Origin: Anastatus disparis | Taxonomy: Eukaryota > Arthropoda > Insecta > Hymenoptera > Eupelmidae | Length of the DNA: 64,000 bases | Assembly (NCBI GenBank): GCA_017163975.1 | Contig: JAFFSR010000277.1 | Span: 4,436,001-4,500,000, forward strand | Direction: 5' to 3' | Shown: positions 1 through 9,849 of the stretch, one piece after another | How positions within the stretch are numbered: position 1 is the stretch's first letter | Layout: every line of letters begins with the position of its first letter | The notes under the pieces: generated by a model | What the model saw: the letters and a program-made list of their open reading frames with translations, nothing else | The model's database searches: none | Told to the model about the DNA's origin: nothing | Made by a program: the position numbers and the translations under genes

Positions 1-331
1 TTAATCGCAGTATTATCATCATAAATATAAAATTGACCACAACAAGGTTCTTGATTATTATTTGGTATTAAAGTTTTAGGAACATAATGACGTACTTGAC
101 CTTGAAATTTTAAATTATAAATTGATTTTTGTTTTTCATAAATTATATTAGCACTAAAAGTAGCAAAACAAAATAGGTGATTATAATACCTAATTAAATG
201 TCTAAAAACATTATTATATAGGATTAATTCTTTTAATTTATTATTATATAAACTCAAAGGTGATAATTTAATTTTTTCTTTACGACAACAGATAAATTAT
301 TTTTTTCTTCTTTCCAAAATACTACAGAAAA
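1..331 (-). pseudogene. Helitron Rep/helicase-like N-terminal region, partial
   Basis: Read on the minus strand, this segment gives a conserved Helitron N-terminal region (Helitron_like_N type). A CCRKEK stretch near 265-285 is followed by LSPLSL, then IRYYNHLFCFATFSANI around 150-200, then LKFQGQVRHYVPKTLIPNN and GQFYIYDDN near the edge. In Helitrons this block precedes the HUH Rep nuclease and the Pif1-type helicase, which would lie beyond the left edge. Between the OTU ORF and CCRKEK the frame changes at least twice: a stop directly follows the OTU ORF at 332, and TAA lies just before the FICC codons. A cysteine pair and WKEEKNN are still readable across other frames, so the two parts were probably once one polyprotein. 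The family call is firm; whether any copy is intact cannot be seen here. Confidence 0.8.
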
Positions 332-1111
332 CTAGGAACATTTAAAATCAATTTCACCAAAATCAGATATATAATCATTTTTTTTAGTTATTATTTCTAT
401 ATTATCTGTCGATTTAATTATTTTGATCTTCTTACTTATAAGATTTTTTTCTTCATTTTTTCTTTTTAACATATTTTTATTGTTTATAATTTTTTTATTA
501 GTATTATTTTCTATAGTTACATTACTATTTTCATGATTTGTAATTTTTATTTTTTTACATGGACTAATTTCTTTGTTACATAAAAATTTACGTTTTTTAT
601 AATTGTTTACATTTTTTATTTTATTTTGTTCTAATTCAAAATGAGTATTATATAAATCAATTATATCGTAATGACCATCATCATAATTTCTACTAAATAA
701 TAGTTTTAATTTCCATATACTTTCATTGTTACCAAAATAATGAATAATATTACAATTATTAAAACAAACTGTAATAAATACATTATAAATTTCACAGAAA
801 CTATATATTTCAGTATCTGTTCCATATTCTCCACATTTTGACATTAATTGTTTATAACAATCCATGTTTTTAATTTCAATTTCATTATATATTCTTCCTA
901 TAATAAAAGATTCATAGCGATTCCAATCATCAATAATATTATTTACGGCAATTTTTCTTGTTACATTATAATAATTTTGATTATTATATAACAAAAAAGT
1001 AAAACAACGAAATAAACAATTTCCATCACCAATAGTTTCTATTTTTATACTATTTGACATGATATTTAAAATATATAAAAAATAAATATATATGCTTTTA
1101 TTTAATCTCAT
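332..1111 (-). CDS. OTU-family cysteine protease domain of a Helitron-type element
   Basis: The 259-residue reading frame carries the OTU deubiquitinase-like signature ETIGDGNCLFRCF, with the catalytic Asp-Gly-Asn-Cys at residues 29-32, and the matching His motif DDGHYDII with His147. Spacing of about 115 residues between Cys and His fits an OTU fold. After residue 160 it becomes a Lys/Asn-rich low-complexity linker and ends SDFGEIDFKCS, which resembles the segment before the Helitron CxxC motif. OTU domains are known in some Helitron/Helentron polyproteins, and the next sequence downstream (1-331) is Helitron Rep. Residues 1-17 are AT-biased and hydrophobic, so Met18 (base 1060), directly before the OTU core, may be the real start. 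The catalytic residues look intact although the downstream Rep frame is broken. Role in transposition is unknown. Confidence 0.8.
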   Translation of the reverse strand: MRLNKSIYIYFLYILNIMSNSIKIETIGDGNCLFRCFTFLLYNNQNYYNVTRKIAVNNIIDDWNRYESFIIGRIYNEIEIKNMDCYKQLMSKCGEYGTDTEIYSFCEIYNVFITVCFNNCNIIHYFGNNESIWKLKLLFSRNYDDGHYDIIDLYNTHFELEQNKIKNVNNYKKRKFLCNKEISPCKKIKITNHENSNVTIENNTNKKIINNKNMLKRKNEEKNLISKKIKIIKSTDNIEIITKKNDYISDFGEIDFKCS

Positions 1112-2611
1112 ACCTATTGGTTTTCCTTCTAAAAAATTTTTCTTATTCTTTTAGAAAATATGTATAATTTTTTTTTAACTGCTTTTTGTGTAAATTCATA
1201 AGATAGATTGCATTCTATTTTAAAAAATATAAAAGAAATACATAGAAATAAATTAATAAAATTAATAATAATAAGTTATTTCATAACACAAAATATTTTT
1301 CAACAATATTTTTGTTAAAAAATATTTATAATGTATCGTAATCTTCATGTATTATACAAGCCTTTCATTAAAGTTCTATTAATTTTACAGCGAAGTTAAT
1401 ACGTGTTATACTATGATAATGTTTTAATGAAAAATACAAGATTATTATAAAAAGTTTTTGTAAGATTATCCCATATGGAAATAATTTCTGTGAAAAACTA
1501 TTAATAATTGTGTAAAAATGTGATAAAATATGAATAACTGTTAATAACTATAATTTCATTATTAATATTAATTTTATTAATGTCTCAATTGTGGTAGTTT
1601 ATTACAATTATTAACAGTTATTAACAATTTCTCACAAAAATTATTTTCATATACAGTTTTTAGACAATATTATAAAAACTTTAACGTGTCTTGTGTATAA
1701 ATTTTTAGTAAAGTTTCATAAATTTTTGCGATAAAGTTATATATAACATTTTGATAAAAAATTTCGCGAAAATTTGCAAAACGAAGATAATCGTAAATCA
1801 TATATTCTAAAATCTATTGAATGATGATAATTCTAGAAAAGCTTGAAAACTCTTAATACGAAGCTGAGCAAAAATTAATTTCGTGTTGGACGTCTCAGAC
1901 GTCGAGATATAAGATCCTGCTATACGCAGTTTATTAGTAAAATTTATAATTTTTATGGAATCGTACAAAAAATAACGTAAAATTATTCATGTTTTTCCTA
2001 ACAGTGTACAATCGAAAAAAATTAAAATATTTATTTCATTTAATTTATATAGAAGTACATCATGTAATATAATTGAAACTTGAAAAGTGTCAATATAAAT
2101 TTTATAATAACACTTTATGTACTTCAAATAAAAAATTTATAACTTAGATATATAATTTACATCATATGTTTAAGAAAAAAATATAAAAATCACTAATATG
2201 TCTAAAAAAATGAATTTATTTAATCAATGATAATAGCAGTAAAATAAAACTTTTATTTATTTAAAAAGAATTATATTATTTAGAAGTTTAGTTTACTAAA
2301 ATTAAAAAGAATGAATAATTATAAAATAAAATTACTATAATCATAAATATCATGAATTTTTGTACACTTATTCCAAACAACCTGCTCTAATACCTGTACT
2401 TATTTAATCGCTATTATAGAAGTCACGTATTCAAGAATACTACAGAAATAAAAAATCTCGACTCAGGATCTGAGACGCCCAGAGCCGAATTTAAAAAGCT
2501 CGATCGTGCGTTTATGCTATTACGATGATCCGTGAATTCCATATATACGAATTTCGAATAATATCAAGTTCAATTTCATTTTTATTTTTTTAATATTCTA
2601 TTTTATATTCT
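1112..2611. other. AT-rich sequence without recognised gene
   Basis: No convincing reading frame on either strand. A weak inverted similarity joins 1861-1925 and 2450-2520: each has a block with ATCTCGAC and TCTGAGACG in opposite orientation. This could be the 5' untranslated or promoter part of the minus-strand Helitron whose OTU ORF begins at 1060-1111, but nothing here proves it. Confidence 0.5.
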
Positions 2612-2869
2612 ATTTTTAATTTATTTCAAAAATATATAAGTTTGATTCATTGTAAACTTTTGAATATCGCGTTAAACCATCTTTTTTCTATTAATTCTAA
2701 TTCTATAACTTCACATCTTATATTTTTATGTATCGATGTTTTCTATTGAACTTTTTTCACATTCACAAATATGAAATTTCAACTCATTATGTCCTACTCT
2801 CCTATTTACTTTGAAATGTGTGTATTCGGGGGGGTTGACGAGCGGAGCGAGTAGGGGGAACCCCCTTAG

Positions 2870-2870
<1 letters not shown>
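2612..2870 (-). repeat. Dispersed element end, copy 1 (inverted relative to 38319-38580)
   Basis: About 255 bp is repeated in inverted orientation at 38319-38580. It includes a GC-rich end at 2825-2870, in which a GGGGGTT / AACCCCC stem encloses GAGCGGAGCGAG. The GC-rich end abuts a (TA)n tract in both copies. The partner copy, read outward, ends ACCCCCTCTAG followed by T, which resembles a Helitron CTRR-T terminus. Copy 1 lies about 1.5 kb upstream of the OTU/Rep ORFs on the minus strand, so it could instead be the 5' end of that element. The orientation of the end is unresolved. Confidence 0.75.

Positions 2871-2931
<61 letters not shown>
2871..2931. repeat. (TA)n microsatellite
   Basis: Uninterrupted TA dinucleotides directly at the border of the GC-rich repeat end to the left and the 110-bp minisatellite to the right. 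Confidence 0.95.
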
Positions 2932-2932
<1 letters not shown>

Positions 2933-2939
2933 GTGATTT

Positions 2940-3545
2940 ACCTGTTACTGGTAATAAATACTGTCATTAACAACCTGCAATTTGCGCTGGATAGCCTTTA
3001 AATTCTATATGTAACAATTTTCATGCGAATTTCTTGTGGTAGACGTGTTATTATTGATATATACTGTCAATAATCACCTGTTATGTGCACCGGACAACCA
3101 GCAATTTTTATGTATAATAATTTTCATATATATTTCTTGTAATTAATATGTTATTTTTATTATTTACTGTCAACAGTCAACCGCAATGTGCACCGGATAA
3201 CCAGAAAGTTATGTGTATAACAAATTTTCTATATATATATATCTCGCGATCAACGTGTCATTAGTAATATATACTGTCAATAACCACCCACGATGCGCAC
3301 CGGATAACCAGCAAGTTCAATGTATATCAATTTTTGTACATATTTCTTGTGATTGATGCGTTATTTTTAATATAAGATGCCAATAACTACCCTTGATATG
3401 CACGAAATAACCAGCAATTTATATATATATATATATATATAACAATTTTTCTGTATACATTTCTTGCGATCAACGTGTTATTACTAATAAATACTGACAA
3501 TAACCACCTACGACATGCACCAGATAACCAGCGAATTCTATATAT
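2940..3545 (+). repeat. Minisatellite block A, about 105-120 bp period, six copies
   Basis: Six degenerate tandem units, each with TACTGTCAATAACCACC, then a GATGTGCACCGGATAACCAG-like core, a TTCTATGTATAACAATTTT segment and TTTCTTGTGAT...GTGTTATT. Cores start near 2957, 3065, 3178, 3275, 3380 and 3495. The same unit recurs in three further blocks (6945-7430, 7873-8190, 9336-9650). The last two units here closely match the last two units of the 6945-7430 block, including the run into (TA)n, which implies block duplication. Confidence 0.9.
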
Positions 3546-3565
3546 AAATTTATACATATATATTT

Positions 3566-3638
<73 letters not shown>

Positions 3639-3649
3639 ATATATATATA

Positions 3650-3710
<61 letters not shown>
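3541..3710. repeat. Long (TA)n microsatellite
   Basis: About 170 bp of nearly pure TA with a short TTTTATATATATAATATAAT interruption near 3635. Like the tracts at 2871 and 7425 it borders the 110-bp minisatellite. Confidence 0.95.
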
Positions 3711-3713
<3 letters not shown>

Positions 3714-4678
3714 GTGGCAGTTATTTACCAAGTTGTTCAAAGATCAGTTCCCAAGCCTTCATTTGAAAGTTTATTATACAAAACTCAAAACCAAACATGA
3801 AAATCCGATTTTAAAAGAGTTTGAACAGTGCCAATTTTCGAAAAATATTTTTTTTTTACTATTTTCACCCTATTTTTACGTATAGGCATTGTAAGATAAT
3901 TAAAAAAAATTTTTTTCATCTTATGATGACTCAAACTTTTCATGTGTAGGAAATTGAAATATTTTATAGCAAATTTAGAGCTTGAGAATATAAATCCGAT
4001 TCAATATTAAAGTTTTAATTTACAGAAATCATAGAAAAATCAGGTTTATTTTCGCTTCTTCAATTTTTTCTGCAATTTCTTTAAATAACTGAGTAATGTC
4101 TCAACAATAAATCAAAAGTAGACCTAAAAACCTACAATTTGTTTTTTTTTTAAATTTTCTAGCTGATTCAGAACCAGAGTTATGACCATTTGAAGTTAGT
4201 AAGAAAATCAAACTATGAAATCTACGAATAGCAAATTCAGATATTTATAAGTTTTTTTTGAATTCAAGAAGTACTCGAGCAACCATACTATTCTATAAAT
4301 TTATGGAGTAACTAAATTTTAGATTTTGATTTTATTTATAATAATTTTTAGTAATTCCGATAGTTTTATATGTCTAAAAGACGAGCAAAGAAGAAAACAA
4401 ACTTTTACGTTTTAAAAATTGGAGATGTTAGTTATTAAACAAATTTTTGATTAAATTTCAATGAATTTAGGAAATTATATTTTGAATTGTGAGTGAATCT
4501 TGGTTTAAAGTAAATGAATTTTCAATTATTCTCTTTAAAAAAGATTTTTATTATAAAATATAACAAAAATGTATCCCATCTTTAAACTTTATAAAATTAC
4601 ATTTTATATATCAATAAAATTTAAGTACCTATTAATCAATTTTTAATTTTTTAAAGAATTTTTTCTTATCAGCACTAA
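3711..4678. other. AT-rich non-coding stretch downstream of a transposase remnant
   Basis: No ORF or motif that I trust. It lies on the 3' side of the minus-strand transposase pseudogene at 4679-5787 and may contain that element's terminal sequence, but no terminal inverted repeat could be paired. Confidence 0.4.
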
Positions 4679-5787
4679 CTAATAATTTTTTTTGTGTTCA
4701 TCTAAGAACTGGAGCATGTATTGTTTTTGATCTTCATTTTTTGCTGCTTGATTTACATACTCCTGAGTCAAATGAACAGCTCTTTCTGCGCAATCATTTA
4801 CAACTATCAGTTTCTTCAGTTTTTCTCAATATTCTAAGTACGATTTTTGATTTTCCCACGTACTATAATCATGATTCACAAATTCTTCATTAAGTTGAAA
4901 CCTTTTGAAGAAGTACAAACTTTGGCTATTTGTGAAATAATCAAGGCTTTTTTCTCGTAGCATCCTGATGCCGATATCAGATGCATCAAATCTTTTAGGC
5001 GTTTCCTCTTCAGGATCCATATCTTCGTTATTTAACGTTTTGATCATCTTGCGTTTTACACTATCTGCAACATCTATATCAAACAGTGAAAGCATACAAA
5101 GTTCAGGTGAAAGATACCATAGATGATTCCTAAATTTATTCAGTGTAGTGTCAGATATGTGTTGGTCTATATCTTTATAATCTACTAATGATTTGATTAA
5201 CCTTCAATCATTATTTGGTGCAGCAATGGGCAAAGAAGATGTATACCACGATTCCAAATATACAAAGACAATAAATTTACATAAAGAATGAAAGTTCGCC
5301 ACTTCTTTTTCTTTCAATTCAAACGCATCTCTACATAAAAATATTTTTAGCGAATATATTGCTTTAGCTATCCAACGTGCGTGGTGACAAGCACCTGGCT
5401 TTTTTAATTTGAAATCTTCAACCCCTAGAAAAAGAAGACTTAACTGCATCAATTCTCTATAATCATCTCTAGGCTGCACTTCGTTTAGAAAAGAGTTTAT
5501 TAAATCAATCATACGGGAGATTTCTTTCTTTAGCTTTGGTTCCAAACCCTCTAATCCATTTTTGTAATTATTTTGGTTGAGATTAGGTTACTCATCTTGG
5601 AACGTTTTGAATATGGGCACATTTGGTCTACTAGTACCTGGAATTTTATCCACGAATGCTGGAGCTAAAATTACTTCTAACACGTGATGCCGACACGCCA
5701 GATAAACCAAATCTTTATCTATTATCTGTTCTAAAAGAGTAGCTGCACCACCCATCGTCCCAAATTTGCATTGGTTGTATCACAGCA
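4679..5787 (-). pseudogene. DDE-type transposase-like protein, C-terminal half, decayed
   Basis: Read on the minus strand this is one continuous family similarity. CDTTNANLG (about 5760-5787) comes first, then GAATLLEQ and LACRHHVLEVILAPAF, the conserved CRHH block of a transposase-like family found in many copies in arthropod and cnidarian genomes. QPRDDYRELMQLSLLFLG, KKPGACHHARWIAKAIYSLK and LAPNND-like segments follow, then a C-terminal VNDCAERAVHLTQEY ending at a TAG at 4679. Breaks include a frame change after NLG, a stop in DE*PN, a stop in ND*RL near 5202 and a stop in LEY*EK near 4825. The N-terminal half is absent: similarity stops at about 5787, where a 152-bp satellite begins. I recognise the family by its motifs but cannot assign a superfamily name with certainty. 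Confidence 0.7.
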
Positions 5788-5789
5788 AA

Positions 5790-6490
5790 TATTCCAATGG
5801 AATATTTCATTGAGATATGTATGGAAGCTTTGTGGAAGAAAACAGAAATATTTATGGAATATTGCAAAGAAAACTTTCTACGAAGAACCCCTGGAAGCCT
5901 CCGTAAACCTTCCACGGAAGATTCCGTTGAAAGATTGATGAATCATTGCACCGAAAGATTTCATGGAAGCTTTATAGAAGACTCTGTTTTCCTTTCGGGG
6001 AAATGTTGGGAATTTTCACTGGAATATTCCGACTTAAGTCTCCTGGAAGATTCCGTAAACCTTCCAAGAAAGATTCCATTGGAAGATTGATGAATCATTG
6101 CATCGAAAGATTTCATGGAAACTTGAATGGAAGACTCCGTTTACCTTTGAGCGAAATATTAAAAATTGTCATTGAAACATTCTAGTGGAAGGCTCCTGAA
6201 AGCTTCCGTAAACCATCCAAGGAAGATTCCGTTCGAAGATTGATGAATCATTGCACCGAAAGATTTCATGGAAGCTTGAATGGAAGACTCCGTTTACCTT
6301 TCAGCGAAATATTGGAAATCGTCATTAAAACATTCCAGTGGAAAGCTCCTGAAAGCTTCCGTAAACCATCCAAGGAAGATTCCGTTTGAAGATTAATGAA
6401 TCATTGCACCGAAAAATTTCATGGAAGCTTGAAGGGAAGACTTCGTTTACCTTTCAGCGAAACATTGGAAATTGTCATTGAAACATTGCA
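5790..6490 (+). repeat. Tandem repeat, period about 152-153 bp, four copies
   Basis: The motif GGAAGATTCCGTTGAAGATT followed by GATGAATCATTGCACCGAAAG recurs with ATTCC at 5921, 6073, 6226 and 6379 (spacings 152, 153, 153). Each unit also carries TTTCATGGAAGCTTGAATGG and CGTTTACCTTTCAGCGAAAT. It abuts the transposase pseudogene at its broken end. Short open frames here are by-products of the repeat. Confidence 0.9.
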
Positions 6491-6944
6491 AGAGTTTGTC
6501 AACCGCATTTACGATCACATGAAAATATAATCAAGTAGTTACCTGCTGGCAAGATGAAAGAATTGCTGCGCACGCAAGATAATTACAAATTTTTGAATAA
6601 TGTTTCTCCAATATTTTACTGTTATATTTATAAATTTTTTTAAATACTTCATGAAATATTTCTGGAATATTACAGAAATATTTCATGAAATATTTCTTGA
6701 AAAATTTGCGCATTATTGATTTAAAATATTTTAAGAAATGGTGGAGTAATATTTCTTCAATATTTCAGTGTTATGTTCAAACATTTTCTCAAATACTTCA
6801 TGAAATATTTTTTAAATGTAATAGGAATATTTCATGACATGTTTCTTGAAAGATTTGAGAAATATTAATTTGGAACATTTCAAGAAATAATGTAACAACT
6901 TACTTGAATATTTCAGTGTCGGATTCAAAAATTATTAACGTGTT
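6491..6944. repeat. Degenerate AT-rich tandem repeat with palindromic GAAATATTTC cores
   Basis: Repeated segments such as ATACTTCATGAAATATTTC and TTCAATATTTCAGTGTTAT recur at spacings of about 145-155 bp (for example 6600, 6755, 6905). The core GAAATATTTC is self-complementary. It resembles the 152-bp repeat to its left in period, so it may be a diverged branch. A similar AATATTTC-rich stretch lies at 45590-45890. Confidence 0.6.
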
Positions 6945-7426
6945 CTTGTTAATTATTTTGTCAATAACCGCTTGCGATATGCACCGGATAACTAGTAAGT
7001 TCTATGTATAACTATTTTTTTATATATTTCTTGCGATGAACATGTTAAATATAATATATAATGCCATTTACCACCCACGATGTGTGCTGGATAGCCAGCA
7101 GGATCCGTGTATAACAATTTCTATATTGGTTTCTTGTGATGATGTGTTATTTGATATATACAGTCAATAACTACCGGCGATGTGTACCGGATAACCAGCG
7201 AATTCTATGTATAACAATTTTTATACATATTTCTTGTGATAAATGTGTTATTTTCAATATAAAATGCCAATAACTACCCTCAATATGCATGAGACACCCA
7301 GCAATTTAAATGTATAACAATATTTCTGTATACATTTCTTGCGATTGACGTGTTACTAGTAATAAATACTGACAATAACCACCTACGACATGCGCCAGAT
7401 AACCAGCGAATTCTATATATAAATTT

Positions 7427-7430
<4 letters not shown>
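6945..7430 (+). repeat. Minisatellite block B, about 105-120 bp period, five copies
   Basis: Same unit as 2940-3545, with cores near 6962, 7070, 7172, 7270 and 7380, each of the form CAATAACNACCNNCGATNTG followed by a GGATAACCAG-like element. The block runs into a short (TA)n at 7425-7460 exactly as block A does. Confidence 0.9.
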
Positions 7431-7458
<28 letters not shown>

Positions 7459-7469
7459 GTATATTTTTA

Positions 7470-7835
7470 TGAATGAGGTATTATGCAGACAAAATCATAG
7501 ATGAATCGTGACTTATGCAGACATTAGCGTACTTATGCTGACGTCCGCATAATGCCACCCGTTTTTCATTTATTTATTGATACTTGTGCTGACAATTCCA
7601 TACAGTAGATTTTTCTTGAGTTGAGTTACGAAAAAATTCTACAAAACAAAAACGCGCCCACCAATCAAATTTCTAGAACAAATGTGCCCACCAATCAAGG
7701 TTTTAACAAATTCGTATTTAACATATGCGTAAGTAACAAAGGAAGGGATAACATAGGAGACCGCCACACACCCGCGACGTGTGCAGGACACTAAACAAAG
7801 GCTGTACTGTATGAGTCAGCATAATGCCGCATACA
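7470..7835. mobile_element. Candidate non-autonomous element with imperfect inverted ends
   Basis: The left end GGTATTATGCAGACAAAATC and the reverse complement of the right end, GGCATTATGCTGACTCATAC, are similar, about 360 bp apart, and both flanked by AT repeats. The interior repeats CGCCCACCAATCAA twice and holds a GCCACACACCCGCGACGTGT segment shared with 31348-31380. No coding sequence. Target duplication not clear. Confidence 0.4.
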
Positions 7836-7838
7836 TAC

Positions 7839-7873
<35 letters not shown>

Positions 7874-8190
7874 CTTGTGATTCCTGTCAACAACCACCGG
7901 TGATGTGCGCCGGATAATCAGCAAATCTTATATACTATAATTTTGATCAGCGTGTCATAGATTATATATACTGTTAACAACTACTCGCGATGTGCACCGG
8001 TTACCAGCAAGTTTTATTTATAACAATTTCTGTATAGATTTCTTGTGATAATTGTGTTTTTTCAAATATATTCTGTGTATAACCACCCGCGATCTTCGGT
8101 AGATAACCAGCAAGATCTATGTATAACAATTAACATATTTAGTTCTTGTGATAAACAGGTTATTTTTAATATATACTGTCAATAACTATA
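7836..8190 (+). repeat. (TA)n and minisatellite block C, about 110 bp period
   Basis: A (TA)n tract at 7840-7872 leads into three to four units of the same minisatellite as blocks A and B, with cores near 7890, 7975, 8083 and a truncated one at 8180. The truncated last unit passes directly into a different tandem repeat. Confidence 0.85.
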
Positions 8191-8900
8191 CGCAGGGAGA
8201 AAATGTCTTTGGTCCTAGCGACCCCACGTACCCGAGCTAAGTGAACGGTGCATTGAATGTTGGTGAGGATGAAAAAAAAAATCTGAATACGCAGGGGGAC
8301 TGACCGGTATTTGGGCCTAGCGACCCCACGTACCCGAGCTGAGTGAATGGTATACGGAGTGTGTGGATGGAAGTGAGGGTGGTAATGTTTGAATACGCAG
8401 GGGGACTACACAGTCCATGGGCCTAGCAACCCCACGTACCCGAGCTGAATGAATGATAAACTGGATGTGTGGATGAAAGTGAGGATGAAAATGTGTGAAT
8501 ACGCAGGGGGACTGAAAAGTCCTTGGGCTCAGTGACCCCACGTACCCCAGCTAAGTGAATGGTGAATTGAGTGTATGGATAAAGGAGAGGATGGAGATGT
8601 TTGCACACGCAGGGGAACTGCACAGTCCTTGGGCCTAGCGAACCCACGTACCCAACCTGAGTGAGTGAATGGTATACTGAATGTGTGGATGGAAGCGTGC
8701 GAAAGAATGTACGAATACGCAGAGGGACTGCACAGTCCATGGGCCTAGCGACCCTACGTGCTCGAGCTGAGTGAGTGAGTGATATACTGGATGTGTGGGT
8801 GAATGAGAGGATGGAAATGTGTGAATACGCAGGGGGTCTGAAAAGTCCTTGGGCTTAGCGACCCCACGTACCCGAGCTAAGTACGAATGAAGGAGTGAAA
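8191..8900 (+). repeat. GC-richer tandem repeat, period about 106-110 bp, seven copies
   Basis: Units begin ACGCAGGGGGACTGCACAGT near 8191, 8289, 8395, 8502, 8608, 8717 and 8828, followed by GGGCCTAGCGACCCCACGTA and CCCGAGCTGAGTGAATGG. Most carry an internal hairpin, either GGACTGCACAGTCC or GGACTGAAAAGTCC. This repeat is unlike the AT-rich surroundings in composition. Open frames across it on the minus strand have periodic sequence and no independent support. Confidence 0.92.
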
Positions 8901-8989
8901 GGAAGGATGACAGGCAAATGTATGCATGTTTGGACGTATGAATGGACACGGCATAGTGCCTGGACGGACGGACGAGACAAGCGACAATG

Positions 8990-9295
8990 GACAAGACCGC
9001 AGCGTGAAGTAATGCTAACACAGTCCCACGCTGCGGCTCTGAATGGTGGACGTTACAGATCCCTCCCCGTGTAAGTGAGGCATTTTCTTGCTTCTCTTCC
9101 GCGGCCAGGGTGAAGGGAGTTTAGACGGTCTCTGCCTGTGGATGCCTCGGGGGCGAATGCGAACCTACCAGGTTTCTTTCTCCCTCCAGGCTGACGCAGC
9201 GTCAGAATCCCGTCACACCAGTGACGCGCACTGCAGTTGGGGTGATCCAGCTGCAGCCCACGTCGCTGTAGGTCTGATGGCAGATTTACCCGTTT
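8990..9295. other. GC-rich segment with a cluster of small perfect hairpins
   Basis: Clear inverted repeats are CCGCAGCGTG (8997-9006) with CACGCTGCGG (9027-9036), CTGACGCAGCGTCAG (9191-9205) and GTCACACCAGTGAC (9212-9225), plus a GCAG/GCTGC pair near 9233-9254. The segment joins the end of the 106-bp tandem repeat to minisatellite block D. Short ORFs exist on both strands but none matches a family I know. Confidence 0.55.
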
Positions 9296-9301
9296 TTTGA
9301 C

Positions 9302-9660
9302 CACAAAAAAAAAAATATATATATATATATATATACTGTAATATATACTGTTAATAACTACTCTTGATATGCACCGGATAGCTAGCAAGTTCTATGTATA
9401 CCGATTTTTATTTATATTTCTTGTGATAAATGTGTTATTGATTATATATACTGTCAATAACCACCTGTGATATGCAACGAATAACTAGCAAGTTCTATGT
9501 GCAAGTTCTATATAGATTCCTTGTGATTAATGTGTTATTGGTAATTCATACCGCCAATAGCCACTCGCGATGTGCGTTTGATAACCAGCAAGTTCTACGT
9601 TTAACAATCTTTATATAGATTTCTTGTGAATAACGTGAAATTTGTAATATTTTTTCTTAA
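9302..9660 (+). repeat. Poly-A/(TA)n and minisatellite block D, about 110 bp period
   Basis: A short A-run and (TA)n at 9304-9338 precede about three units of the same minisatellite as blocks A-C, with cores near 9360, 9463 and 9562 (for example CACTCGCGATGTGCGTTTGA then TAACCAGCAAG). Confidence 0.85.
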
Positions 9661-9665
9661 TCATA

Positions 9666-9825
9666 AATTTGTCCCTTTTGGCCAAATGACCCCGTTTAGT
9701 CAAATGGCTTTCAGTTAAATAATTTTAGGCTTAATGTCTCTTTTGGTCAAGTGTCCTTTTCGGTCAAATGTCTTTCGGTCTAGTGTCTTTCGGTTAAGTG
9801 TGATTTGGTTAAATGTCTGGTAACT
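9666..9825 (+). repeat. Short degenerate repeat, TCAAATGNCTTTCGG-like, about 16-20 bp period
   Basis: Words such as TTGGCCAAATGACC, TTTAGTCAAATGGCTTTC, TTTTGGTCAAGTGTCC and TTCGGTCAAATGTCTTTC follow each other about eight times. It lies between minisatellite block D and the Helitron remnant that starts at 9850. Confidence 0.75.
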
Positions 9826-9849
9826 AGAAAAAATATCGAAATTTTAAAT

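Noticed and set aside
3475..3885. 136-codon frame with a long Tyr-Ile run
   Set aside because: Most of it translates (TA)n.
5797..6185. Two overlapping forward frames of 97 and 79 codons
   Set aside because: They lie in the 152-bp tandem repeat and repeat the same peptide in different frames.
8317..9021. Minus-strand frames of 74-128 codons with repeated peptide
   Set aside because: Periodic peptides come from the 106-bp repeat. No start context or domain.
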